Virus record (IMG/VR): IMGVR_UViG_3300036851_000202
Location: 1 to 52,335 of that record
Source: a virus
Length of the DNA: 52,335 bases
Direction: 5' to 3' (one strand)
Positions 22,853 through 31,063 of the stretch are shown in pieces (within the stretch, counting starts at the first letter, position 1; each line of letters begins with the position of its first letter). The notes beneath the pieces are model-generated. The model was not told where the DNA came from. It searched no databases and worked only from the letters and a program-made list of their open reading frames with translations. The translations under genes and the position numbers were made by a program.

Positions 22853-23233
22853 TTAGTTCACGTTGTGATACGGGGCGTGAATGGCCTTGGCGGTCGAGTT
22901 CGCCCCGCCGCCGCCGCTCGCCGCGATCCAACCGAACACGGCATTGTTGGTCGAAACGGTCGTCACCTTGTTATTGGTGTCGTCCCAGTAAACCTTCTTG
23001 CCGTTGGCGGCGTTGTTCAGGTTCACCACGTCATAGACGCCGCCGCCGACGGCGAGGGCGCCGAGTTCGTTGTTGGCGATGGGGCGATGGGCGATACAAG
23101 CCACGGCTCCTTCACCTGCGGTATTCGCGGTGACGCTGCCCAGCAGGACCACTTGGCCCTCAGTGATTGCGCCAGCGGCGGGCGTGTAATCGACCATCGT
23201 CGGAGCGCCATGCCGAAAGGTTGCTTCAGCCAT
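22853..23233 (-). CDS. DUF2190-like capsid cement protein
   Basis: 126 residues; DYTPAAGAITEGQVVLLGSV, NELGALAVGGGVYDVV and KKVYWDDTNNKVTT follow the DUF2190 pattern of a small beta barrel that decorates the capsid. In the standard order it would follow the capsid gene; here two extra genes intervene. Confidence 0.7.
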   Translation of the reverse strand: MAEATFRHGAPTMVDYTPAAGAITEGQVVLLGSVTANTAGEGAVACIAHRPIANNELGALAVGGGVYDVVNLNNAANGKKVYWDDTNNKVTTVSTNNAVFGWIAASGGGGANSTAKAIHAPYHNVN

Positions 23234-23236
23234 GAT

Positions 23237-24511
23237 TTAGACCTCCAGAGGAATTGCAGCCGGTGGACGAACCACGGCCAAAGTGTCGGTAACGGAAATC
23301 AGCTCTGCGCCGGAAGCGAGAAACTCGTCAACCGCCTCCTGCACCTCGAAGTCGAGATTGTTCGCGTAGTCGTGAAATGCGATCAGCCCGCCCGGCTTGA
23401 GAACAGCCTGCGCCTTGCGGATATCGGCCCTGACGGATTCCAGGTCGTGCGCACCGTCGATGAATGCCAAGTCGTATTCAGGCAGCGGTATCTCCGCGTC
23501 GGGATGGCATACGATGACCTTGCCAGCAACCCCGTAGCGTTCCAGGTTCTTGTCAAACATCGCGCGGGTATCGTGCCGGCAAATCGTTGCGCCGCGGCTG
23601 TCGAAGTAATCGACCGCTGTCACGGATTCGGCCGCGCGGGCAATACAGATTGTCGAGCGACCGCAGTAGCTCCCGATCTCCAGTACACGCTTGCCGGCAG
23701 ACAGCTCCGCCAATTTCTTGCCCTCAGCCGGCAAGAGCCAGCCGGGCACGTCATGGGGAAAGGCACCCGGGACCGGACTGACGCGCACCACCTCTTTGTC
23801 GAAGGCGTCCTGCCGCGAGTCGCGAACCAGCGAGAATTCCACGTCGCCGGTATGAACTAGGTTGATCTTTCGCGTGGCCCCGATCTTCAGGCCGAGTTCG
23901 TGGCAGAGACGCGAGAAAAACCAATCCTCCGGCTCTGTTTGGGCCTGATAACGGTTGCACGCGCGGTTAAACACGATGCGGTCGTTGATCTGGAAATGGA
24001 CCTCGCGGCACCACTCCTGATTCCACTTAGCTAACCAGCAGCCGGTATTGAGCAACAGCGGTCTGCCAAGGTCGTCGCTGGTGAAGGTTTCCGGCAGTTC
24101 GTAGCAATCGTGGATCGACAAACGGGCGTGCGGCATCCAGGTATCGTTTTCCCGGTGCAGTGCCAGGCTCGTCATGCCGCGGGTATCCTTGATCGGCACG
24201 GCCGCCCCGAGCACGTCGAGCTGCTTCGCTTCCAACTCGTCAATCAGTTTGTCAAGCCAGAAGTCTTCCGGCCCGATATCGTCATGGAGCATGGCGAAGT
24301 AATCGACGCGCCCGCCCTGGTGGACAAGGTTTAGCGCCGCGCACCAAAGCTGGTTGAAGTTGGACGCCAGCAGTGAGCCGTTCTGGTAGGCGTTCCAGAC
24401 TTGTTGCATGTCCGCGCAGGCGCGCCAGAAGCCACGGCCAGCGGCTGCGGTCTGCTTTCCGTAGCCGGGCATTCCAAGGAAGATTCGGCGGTCTGGTGAT
24501 GGCGTGCTCAT
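23237..24511 (-). CDS. fused glycosyltransferase-like and SAM methyltransferase protein
   Basis: 424 residues. N-terminal 1-240: FAMLHDDIGPEDFW with an acidic HDD centre, and EPEDWFF later, resemble GT-A glycosyltransferases that use a DxD metal site. C-terminal 265-424: RVLEIGSYCGRSTICIA (SAM motif I), AVDYFD, AFIDGAHD and LKPGGLIAFHDY form a class I methyltransferase of the MT24 type. Sitting inside the head module it is a likely candidate for modifying virion or host glycans. The two domains are clearly one frame. Confidence 0.75.
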   Translation of the reverse strand: MSTPSPDRRIFLGMPGYGKQTAAAGRGFWRACADMQQVWNAYQNGSLLASNFNQLWCAALNLVHQGGRVDYFAMLHDDIGPEDFWLDKLIDELEAKQLDVLGAAVPIKDTRGMTSLALHRENDTWMPHARLSIHDCYELPETFTSDDLGRPLLLNTGCWLAKWNQEWCREVHFQINDRIVFNRACNRYQAQTEPEDWFFSRLCHELGLKIGATRKINLVHTGDVEFSLVRDSRQDAFDKEVVRVSPVPGAFPHDVPGWLLPAEGKKLAELSAGKRVLEIGSYCGRSTICIARAAESVTAVDYFDSRGATICRHDTRAMFDKNLERYGVAGKVIVCHPDAEIPLPEYDLAFIDGAHDLESVRADIRKAQAVLKPGGLIAFHDYANNLDFEVQEAVDEFLASGAELISVTDTLAVVRPPAAIPLEV

Positions 24512-24759
24512 TTGGCGGGTGCGGTAACTTCAGATTGCTTGGCGACACCATGAACCTTGCTGGCAGGCTTCAGGAGCGACACGTAACCACGGCCGCCCTT
24601 GCTCTTTGGGCCGGTCAGGTAGGCGGCGGCGGCATCCGGCAAATCGACAACGGTTCCTGCCGTCAAATGCTCGGGATCGAGGGAAAGCGATGCGCCGAAA
24701 TCGGCATTGCACCGCCGCGCATCGGACATGCCAAGGTTGCTGAGCAATTCGTACTTCAT
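24508..24759 (-). CDS. hypothetical small head-module protein, 83 aa
   Basis: ATG at 24759 with AGAGG upstream. Contains a strand-like centre (EHLTAGTVVDLPDAAAAYLT) and a lysine/glycine-rich tail. Such small genes after the capsid gene are common and mostly unknown. ATGA overlap with the glycosyltransferase gene. Confidence 0.5.
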   Translation of the reverse strand: MKYELLSNLGMSDARRCNADFGASLSLDPEHLTAGTVVDLPDAAAAYLTGPKSKGGRGYVSLLKPASKVHGVAKQSEVTAPAK

Positions 24760-24775
24760 CGAAAGGTTCCTCTCT

Positions 24776-24811
24776 GACAAGGTGAAGCCGCCCGCCGGGG
24801 TTCACCTTGTC
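24776..24811 (-). other. 11-bp stem-loop after the capsid gene
   Basis: Perfect inverted repeat GACAAGGTGAA / TTCACCTTGTC with a 14-base loop in the 85-base gap after the capsid stop. No T-run follows, so it is more likely an RNA processing or stability element that keeps capsid mRNA high relative to downstream genes than a full terminator. Confidence 0.6.
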
Positions 24812-24844
24812 GGGAGAACCCGCGGACGGGCAGCCTGTTAGTGG

Positions 24845-27034
24845 TTACGATGAGCCGCCGTCCGCATGGACGCCGCCACGGTACTCTTGGAAGTTCACGC
24901 CAACGTCCGAGTAGCCGCGCATCTGAACGCCAAGCACGTTGAATTCGGCGTCGGCCGTTTCGACGGTCGGCATCACGTTGCCGTTGAGGGCGGCGATCGC
25001 GATGACCGGCAGGACGTTCGGATCGGCCAGCAGCCACCAGGCAGTCGAGGTATTGCCCGTGTACGTGGAATTGCTGATGTACGGCGAGCTTTCCAGGCGG
25101 AACCGCCCGCGGAACACGTTGATGTTGGACATGCCGGCCGAAGCGCCGGAAACGATGACCGATTGCGGGTCCAGCAAGGCGCTGGCCGTCGCCTTGAGCG
25201 CCGACGGGACAAGGACAATCGCCGCCTCCATCCCCAGAGGAGTGCCGTCAGGGTTGGTCTGGTTGAGGAAAATCGTCTCGGTTGCAGCCAATCCGGCGAG
25301 CGTCATATCCGCAACGCCGGTATTGATGTTGCTATTGCCGGACGCGAAGAACGACGTCGAGACACCGGACAGGAATTCTGTCCAGAAGATGTGATTTAAG
25401 AGCTTCATCGCACCGTTTCCGAGCTTCATCGGAACGTCGGTCAGGGCTCCGGTGTCATCGTTGATGATGTCCTGCCGCGTAATGGCCAGCATCTTCGCGT
25501 AGGTATCGGCCTTGTTGGTGTAGCTCAGCTCGCCGAGCGTGCCGTGCTTGATTTCGCCGTCGCCGGCAACCTGCTCATACCGCACGGAATCCGTCAGGCT
25601 GACGGTGGTAGCGGTCTTGAAGTCGCGGACGTTCTGAATCTTCGCGATCCGCAGCGGCGTCTGATCTACGGCATTCCAGCCGCGGAATACGAACTTGTTG
25701 GCGACGTTGGAAACGATGTCGGAAATGTCGATCGTGCTGAAGCCCGCAGCGTGGATGTGCTGCCGCGGGGCAGTCATGCGGAAGGCCGCCCGCTGAACCT
25801 CCAGCGTCACGTCCATGTTTCCGTCGTTGAAGCCGTTGGCCTGGGCGCAGAGCAAGAAGAGCTGCTTGAGCCCGATTCGCCCGCGGAACCGCTTGTGCGC
25901 GGCATCCAGCACCTTCTCGTCAAACTGCTTCTCGATATCGGGCAGGTTGCCGGCCTGGCAGAGTGCCGCCTCCAGCACGTCGTTGGTGAGCTGCCCGTCG
26001 CGCTTCGAGGAGAACACGCCGACGCCCGGCGCCATCGTCGTAGCTTCGAGCAATTCCAGACGGAACTTGTCAACGCCCCATTTGCCGTCGATGCCCTGCT
26101 GGGCCAGTTCCTTGATGGCCTTGATTTCATACGGCCGCTTGTCGCAGGCGTTGAGGGCAATATCGGTGATCGCGTCAATGCGGTCGGTTTCGGCCTGCTT
26201 GGCATCAATGCCCTCGTCGAGCTTGACCCGCTTTTTCGGCGGAGTCACCAACTGACTCGTCGTGAAGTTGGCTTCGATCTTCTCTTGCTGCTCGGTCGTG
26301 GCGTTTTCCACGTCGATCCCCATGCTTTCGGCCCATGCTTTGACTTCGGCTTTCATAACTGTCTCCTTGGTAGAAGCGGCCGAAGCCGCGATGGTGACTT
26401 GGGTATCGTCGTCAGCGCCGTGAGAAACGAATGCAAGCCCCTTGAGCGTGCCGACGCGGGTCACGTACATGGGGCCGTCAAAGGTCTGGCCGTTGGCCTC
26501 GACCGTCTTGCCGGCCTTGACCTCCTGAACCTTCTCGGGATTGACTTCAAGACTCGATTGCCACACGTAGCCGTCGCGGGCGCTGTCCACCACTTCATCG
26601 CGGGCGGCGGTAGCGGCGGAGGCGGTTCCGTTGGCGACGAGAGATTTGCCGTCGTTTGCTACGGCGAAATTGCCGACACGCTTGGTGCGGTCGTGGTCGA
26701 GATTGGCGACAAGCACTTTGCTGGGCTTCAGGCCCGCAAGATCGATGACCACTGGCAAATCCCAGCCTTCGATGTCGAGTTTGCCGCCCGTGTAGAATGT
26801 GCTGGTGAACTTGGCCGGACCTTTGCTGGCGCCTTCGCCTTCCGCCGCGCTGATTGTCACGGGTGCGGAGAGGGCGATGATCGCTGGTCGTTTGCCTTTC
26901 GCCATGGCTTGCTCCTTCAATTTGGCCTGACACATGACGACGGCTTGCCCTTGGTCGTGACCTTCGTCCATGACCATCGGCACACAGCGCCGCATGTAGT
27001 CCTCGCGCGATTCGCCGGGCTTAGGAGTGGGCAT
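24845..27034 (-). CDS. fused prohead protease and major capsid protein
   Basis: 729 residues. The opening PKPGESREDYMRRCVPMVMD is the short motif at the head of many such proteins. Residues about 50-230 form the protease part (FTSTFYTGGKLDIEG, LDHDRTKRVG with a histidine in the expected place); about 230-330 is a charged scaffold-like delta region; 380-729 is a capsid domain (RDFKTATTVSLTDSVRYEQV, RQDIINDDTG, SNINVFRGRF). This protease-scaffold-capsid fusion is known in Mu-like and related phages; maturation would cleave the polyprotein. Confidence 0.8.
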   Translation of the reverse strand: MPTPKPGESREDYMRRCVPMVMDEGHDQGQAVVMCQAKLKEQAMAKGKRPAIIALSAPVTISAAEGEGASKGPAKFTSTFYTGGKLDIEGWDLPVVIDLAGLKPSKVLVANLDHDRTKRVGNFAVANDGKSLVANGTASAATAARDEVVDSARDGYVWQSSLEVNPEKVQEVKAGKTVEANGQTFDGPMYVTRVGTLKGLAFVSHGADDDTQVTIAASAASTKETVMKAEVKAWAESMGIDVENATTEQQEKIEANFTTSQLVTPPKKRVKLDEGIDAKQAETDRIDAITDIALNACDKRPYEIKAIKELAQQGIDGKWGVDKFRLELLEATTMAPGVGVFSSKRDGQLTNDVLEAALCQAGNLPDIEKQFDEKVLDAAHKRFRGRIGLKQLFLLCAQANGFNDGNMDVTLEVQRAAFRMTAPRQHIHAAGFSTIDISDIVSNVANKFVFRGWNAVDQTPLRIAKIQNVRDFKTATTVSLTDSVRYEQVAGDGEIKHGTLGELSYTNKADTYAKMLAITRQDIINDDTGALTDVPMKLGNGAMKLLNHIFWTEFLSGVSTSFFASGNSNINTGVADMTLAGLAATETIFLNQTNPDGTPLGMEAAIVLVPSALKATASALLDPQSVIVSGASAGMSNINVFRGRFRLESSPYISNSTYTGNTSTAWWLLADPNVLPVIAIAALNGNVMPTVETADAEFNVLGVQMRGYSDVGVNFQEYRGGVHADGGSS

Positions 27035-28598
27035 GGTTCACTCCGTTTGCGTGGCCGTTGAGAAGCCCGCGGCGTTTCATGGTCTGCAAGGCGGCCATGA
27101 CCGATTCATCCGTCACTGGCTGCGAAGATTGACCGGGAGCGCCGCCCTGCTGAACTGGCGGCAGAATCACGTCGAGCAGCCGTTTGCGCATTTCGTCGGT
27201 GCTGATGCCGAAGGATTGGGCCGACTTCTCCAGCTCATCCTCAAAGTCGAGACCGGCATCGCTGTAGAGCGTGTGCAAAAACACCTGCCCGCTCTTGAGC
27301 TTGGCCTGATTGGCGTTGGCTTCCGCCTCTACGTCCGCCACGCGATGCTTCGGCCAGTCCCATAAATGCAGGCGGGCTCCAGCGCCAACAGCGCCGGGAT
27401 TCCCGCCAAGCCAGCCGAAGCGGGCGATGGCCAGATCAAGCCAGGCGTTGAATAGCTTGGAAAGTACGAGTGAGCCGCATTCCATCCGCTGCACGTCAAG
27501 CGAGTCGTAATACGTGCCGTGATCCAGGCGGCCAGAGGCATAGTTGTAATCGGATGAATCTGCGGCGGCCTTGTTGCGCGGCATATTGACCGCGCGGCCC
27601 ATTTCGTTGATGAGCGATTTGTTGAAGTCCGCGTGTGTAGCGCTGGGAAACTTCGGGTCTTGGAAGTTCGGCTTCCAACCCACGGGCAGGAAGTTCATCA
27701 AGCCCTTCTCGATGTCCATCGTGCTGAAGGGGGCGACGAAATCGGCCTCATCGGGAGCCTGATTCGTCTCCATCATCAGCGTCAGCAAGGCCGCACGTTC
27801 GGCAGCCGACAGCGTAGCTTCGCGCCAGCGGCGGGCCGCGGCTCCGCAGTTGAGGGCGCTGCCAAGTTCCGGCGTGCCGCGGTGCTGGCCCGGCCGCCGC
27901 ATTCGGAACCAGTGCAGGACGCTGGCCGCCGGAACGCTTTCCGGCGTCAAATCAAGGAAGGTGCTGTTGGTCGTGCCGGGGTGCTCATTCAGCACGTCGT
28001 AGAAAATCGGGTTGCCGAACTCGTCAAACCAAACGCCGTCGATCCTGTTTTCTTCCGCGAACGGCAGGTAGGGCGTCTGGATTTGTTCGGCCTCGTAGAG
28101 CACTAAATCCATCGGGATCGGATGGTTGACGCCGGGGTTGCGGCGCAGCACGCCGAAGCCTTCCCCGTCAACGTGCTTGGCGTGGGCCATGCACCAGAGC
28201 TTGCGGCGCAGGCCGACTGCCTCGCTCCACAGATGCCAGGTCAGCTCGACCATCTGATTGAAGCCTTGCGAGCCGGTCTGCATTCGCAGAGTCGGGCCGA
28301 CGCCGATCAAATCGTTCGTGATCGTCTGGGCGATGCCGTCGCTGAAGGCGTTGTTGGCGACTTCGTACCGCGAGCGGCTGATGAGCGTGTGCCGAATCTC
28401 TTTCGAGTTGGCCGAATCGGCGTCTAGGCGGTCGGCGTTGCTCCAGTAGTTCTTGAACTCGTCGGTTGTGCGGGCCGCGTCGTAACTCGCCTTGAGTTGA
28501 AGAAAACGCGCCTGCCACATAGCAACCTGCGCGGCGGCGACATTGGCCTTCGCGGGCTTGCGTTTGCTTTTCGATTTGGTGGTCTTCGTGGCCATCAA
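27021..28598 (-). CDS. portal protein (lambda gpB family)
   Basis: 525 residues with a Lys-rich N-terminus. Family signs: RSRYEVANNAFSDGIAQTIT, a middle VLHWFRMRRPGQHRGTPELG and MNMPRNKAA-like NMPRNKAAADSSDYNYASGR. Forms the dodecameric DNA channel of the head. Its C-terminal part overlaps the capsid gene by 14 bases. Confidence 0.9.
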   Translation of the reverse strand: MMATKTTKSKSKRKPAKANVAAAQVAMWQARFLQLKASYDAARTTDEFKNYWSNADRLDADSANSKEIRHTLISRSRYEVANNAFSDGIAQTITNDLIGVGPTLRMQTGSQGFNQMVELTWHLWSEAVGLRRKLWCMAHAKHVDGEGFGVLRRNPGVNHPIPMDLVLYEAEQIQTPYLPFAEENRIDGVWFDEFGNPIFYDVLNEHPGTTNSTFLDLTPESVPAASVLHWFRMRRPGQHRGTPELGSALNCGAAARRWREATLSAAERAALLTLMMETNQAPDEADFVAPFSTMDIEKGLMNFLPVGWKPNFQDPKFPSATHADFNKSLINEMGRAVNMPRNKAAADSSDYNYASGRLDHGTYYDSLDVQRMECGSLVLSKLFNAWLDLAIARFGWLGGNPGAVGAGARLHLWDWPKHRVADVEAEANANQAKLKSGQVFLHTLYSDAGLDFEDELEKSAQSFGISTDEMRKRLLDVILPPVQQGGAPGQSSQPVTDESVMAALQTMKRRGLLNGHANGVNHAHS

Positions 28599-28819
28599 CC
28601 GGCTGCCGGTGGGATCGTCTTGCGGGCTCGCATTCCGCCGAGGCTGTTGGCGTTGTCCGACGCCAGTTCGCCTTTGATTTCCGCGCGGAGTTCGCGCAGT
28701 TCTTTCAGCGTGTAGCTCTGGACCGACTGCCCGCCGACGCTCACGCTCGCGACACCATCGGTCATTGCCGAACGGATCGCGGTTTCAATCGTCGTGAGGT
28801 CGGAAGTGGTCCAGGCCAT
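28595..28819 (-). CDS. gpW-like head-tail joining protein
   Basis: 74 residues; TIETAIRSAMTDGVASVSVG followed by GQSVQSYTLKELRELRAEI is the helix-hairpin-helix pattern of gpW-family connectors. Located between terminase region and portal as in lambda (A-W-B). Overlaps the portal start in ATGA. Confidence 0.7.
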   Translation of the reverse strand: MAWTTSDLTTIETAIRSAMTDGVASVSVGGQSVQSYTLKELRELRAEIKGELASDNANSLGGMRARKTIPPAAG

Positions 28820-28830
28820 TACGTCAAGCC

Positions 28831-28866
28831 AAAAGAAAAACGGGGCACGCTTTCACGCGCCCCGTT
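28831..28866 (-). terminator. rho-independent terminator
   Basis: On the minus strand AACGGGGC and GCCCCGTT pair in an eight-base stem followed by TTTTTCTTTT. It lies after the zinc-ribbon gene and before the gpW/portal genes, so it would split the leftward late transcript unless antitermination or a second promoter (28867-28956) operates. Confidence 0.7.
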
Positions 28867-28956
28867 AAAGGCTCGATCGTTAACGCGATCTCAGAGGGTG
28901 GCCGCCCTGCCGATGTCGCGAGCCGCGCTAGGCGGCCCCTTGTCTCAATGATTGAT

Positions 28957-29262
28957 TCAACCGGCTTCCTTGTGGAGTGTCAAATGTGCCTGTCCAGAAC
29001 TGGACGATTCATCGCCAACCTCGCGCACGATAGTTGCTGGCGGCTGCTTGCTGTAGAACTTCCGTCCGCACTTCTTGTTGCGGCATTCGACATAGCGGAA
29101 CGTCGTGGCCTCACCCTGCCGCGTCCCGGTGGCGAACATCGCGCAGCCGCAGTACGGGCAAACGTCGGCCGGCTTGCCAGCGATCTGCATTGGCTGTTGG
29201 CCCGCAGCATCCGCCGCCATTTGCCGCGCCGTCGGTCGTTCGTGGGGAGCGGGTCGGGTCAA
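28957..29262 (-). CDS. zinc-ribbon protein, 101 aa
   Basis: TTG start at 29262 chosen because it overlaps the upstream TGA (TTGA) with GGGAGAG six bases before. VCPYCGCAMFA and VECRNKKCGRKF form a CxxC...CxxxxC zinc ribbon like Ogr/Delta-type phage activators, but other zinc-ribbon roles are possible. Followed by the terminator. Confidence 0.6.
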   Translation of the reverse strand: MTRPAPHERPTARQMAADAAGQQPMQIAGKPADVCPYCGCAMFATGTRQGEATTFRYVECRNKKCGRKFYSKQPPATIVREVGDESSSSGQAHLTLHKEAG

Positions 29263-30020
29263 CGGTTTCTCTCCCAAGCCCGCACGCCCGCCGGGCTCAG
29301 CGTCTGGTTGTAATACCCCTGCATCGGAACCTTGAACGGAATGTCGCCATATTTCCGCAGGGCCGCAAAGAGCATTGCGTTGTTCGGCAGTTCTCCAGCC
29401 TCTGCCAGCCGGCCAACGTGGTCCCGGCTTTCCAAGCGGATAATCGTTTGGCTGGCGATTTCCTCAATGGCGACAAGCACGAGCTCGTAACAGTTCGCCG
29501 CGGCGAGGTCGTAGAACAGCGTCGGATTCAGGCAGTAGAATCCGTGGTCGATCCAGCCGGTAAATGGGGACTCGTGAATCATCAGCCCGCCGTCTATGCA
29601 GTGGTCGTGCATCGTGCGGAACACTTGGCCGATGTTGAAAATGTGCTCGGCCGTGCCGTGATTTATCACCACGTTGAAACCAATCGGATACGTTTCCTTT
29701 GACAGGCCGCACTCTGGACATACCGGACCGTTGCGAATCTCGCCGCAGCACCACATGAATTCGCCAAGGTCAAGCGGCTGGTTCAGGTCTTGCTTAATGG
29801 CTTGAGGTCCACCATTGAAATCAACTGAAAACACGAACTCTGGGGCGAACAGCGAAGCATAAAGCGCCTTGCAGGCCGCGAAGCCGTCGCCCTCAAATGG
29901 AAAGTCTGGCTCAATGTCCCCGTACCAATTAGCTTCCCCAATCTCCAGCAGCGAACCGCCGGGCGGGAGGCGGTCTTTGAGGCTTGTAAGCAGGCGGTAG
30001 TGAGTGGCGGAAATGGCCAT
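29259..30020 (-). CDS. SAM-dependent methyltransferase-like protein with zinc insert
   Basis: 253 residues from the ATG at 30020. GGSLLEIGEANWYG is a SAM-binding motif I; VVINHGTAEHIFNIGQVFRT and GGLMIHESPFTG are later class I methyltransferase strands. A cysteine insert (CCGEIRN, CPECG) sits near the middle. It stands next to a sugar epimerase, so a role in modifying a sugar or virion glycan is plausible. Confidence 0.65.
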   Translation of the reverse strand: MAISATHYRLLTSLKDRLPPGGSLLEIGEANWYGDIEPDFPFEGDGFAACKALYASLFAPEFVFSVDFNGGPQAIKQDLNQPLDLGEFMWCCGEIRNGPVCPECGLSKETYPIGFNVVINHGTAEHIFNIGQVFRTMHDHCIDGGLMIHESPFTGWIDHGFYCLNPTLFYDLAAANCYELVLVAIEEIASQTIIRLESRDHVGRLAEAGELPNNAMLFAALRKYGDIPFKVPMQGYYNQTLSPAGVRAWERNR

Positions 30021-30175
30021 TAGATGACGTAGAACGTGAAGTAGAGTAGGTCGTCTTGGGCAAGCCACAATCGGGCGTGCTCGGTCATCAGACCCTCAGG
30101 AGCCAGCCCCATGCTGACATACCGTAAGTGCTGCCGGAGAATCTCGCGCGTTTGATTTCTGTCGTAGGTTGTCAT
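30020..30175 (-). CDS. hypothetical small protein, 51 aa
   Basis: ATG at 30175 overlapping the epimerase stop in ATGA; its TAA shares a base with the next ATG. TYDRNQTREILRQHLRYVSM is helical; C-terminus hydrophobic (LLYFTFYVI). No family recognised. Confidence 0.55.
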   Translation of the reverse strand: MTTYDRNQTREILRQHLRYVSMGLAPEGLMTEHARLWLAQDDLLYFTFYVI

Positions 30176-30864
30176 GCCAAATACTCCTCCAGTTTCCGCG
30201 TGACAGGATAATCCGACTTCCGCGGCCGCTGCGACACTTCGCCGGGCGATGCCTCCGCCCACTGAACCGCCTTAGCCGGGAACATGCAGGCCAGTTCGTG
30301 AATCGAGACCAGCCGCTCGGAGCAAACGCAACTGGTCCCCGGCTTGATGTTCAGGAACGCATTCACCACGTCATCGACGTGAACGAAATCCTTGAGCTGC
30401 TCGCCGCCTTCGACTCGCAGAACGTCCGCCGCCTTGAACACGTCAACCACGCCATGCCCACCAGGCCCGTACACATTCGCGATCTGCAAGATGGAATCGC
30501 CGGGACGCATGCAGAGTTCCGCTGCCCGCTTGCTGACGGTGTAAGGGCTCGGGCCTTCGTTCATGGTGCTGGCAAGGATGACGGGGCAGCTTGCTTGCCG
30601 CACGATGTTGAGCGTGCCGCCGACGTTGACGCGGACGGTTTCGGCCGGGGCGGCGCAGCTCTTGCCGATTGAACTGATGGCGGCGAGGTGATAGATGAAA
30701 TCGTATCGCTCTGGCACATAGCCGCTGGCTACATCGCAACAATGCGTCAGCTTGTAATTGCACAACTGCAGGTCGAGAACCTCCACGAAATCGCCACGCT
30801 TAGCAAGCGCCGCGACCAAATGCCGCCCGATGAATCCGCTGCCGCCGGTGACTAGGACGCGCAT
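30172..30864 (-). CDS. NAD-dependent sugar epimerase/dehydratase (extended SDR)
   Basis: 230 residues. TGGSGFIG at 6-13 binds the dinucleotide, IYHLAAISS follows, and S99-T100, Y108 and K112 (SPYTVSKRAAE) form the catalytic set. VYGPGG and DFVHVDDV are later family marks. It probably converts a nucleotide sugar. At 230 residues it is shorter than the usual 300 or so, with the C-terminal substrate domain trimmed. Neighbouring methyltransferase and the glycosyltransferase in the same operon suggest one glycan pathway. Confidence 0.85.
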   Translation of the reverse strand: MRVLVTGGSGFIGRHLVAALAKRGDFVEVLDLQLCNYKLTHCCDVASGYVPERYDFIYHLAAISSIGKSCAAPAETVRVNVGGTLNIVRQASCPVILASTMNEGPSPYTVSKRAAELCMRPGDSILQIANVYGPGGHGVVDVFKAADVLRVEGGEQLKDFVHVDDVVNAFLNIKPGTSCVCSERLVSIHELACMFPAKAVQWAEASPGEVSQRPRKSDYPVTRKLEEYLA

Positions 30865-31061
30865 TCTGTCGCCTCCGGCTTGCAGAACACGGGCGCATTG
30901 TCCAGTGACACGAAGATGTATTGCAGCGCCGCTTCGTACGCTTCGCGCTCGCGAGGCGACAAGCTATCGCCTTTGCCAGCCAGTGCCGTAAGCGTCACTT
31001 CTGCGGCGCGAAAGTAAATCTCGGCCAACTTCAGTTCTTCATCGGTCAAGTCAATAACCAT
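30852..31061 (-). CDS. hypothetical small helical protein, 69 aa
   Basis: Acidic helical protein (TDEELKLAEIYFRAAEVTLT) directly after the large terminase gene and overlapping the epimerase by 13 bases. Size would suit a small terminase subunit, but no helix-turn-helix is visible, so this is not claimed. Confidence 0.55.
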   Translation of the reverse strand: MVIDLTDEELKLAEIYFRAAEVTLTALAGKGDSLSPREREAYEAALQYIFVSLDNAPVFCKPEATECAS

Positions 31062-31063
31062 TT

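Noticed and set aside
22493-23860. 455-aa rightward open frame
   Set aside because: Antisense to connector, cement and methyltransferase genes; composition is that of a shadow frame.
25544-27061. 505-aa rightward open frame
   Set aside because: Lies exactly antisense to the capsid polyprotein; it is a GC-rich shadow with no ribosome site or recognisable motif.
30852-31061. small terminase subunit
   Set aside because: Right size and next to terL, but no helix-turn-helix and on the wrong side of the large subunit for the usual order.
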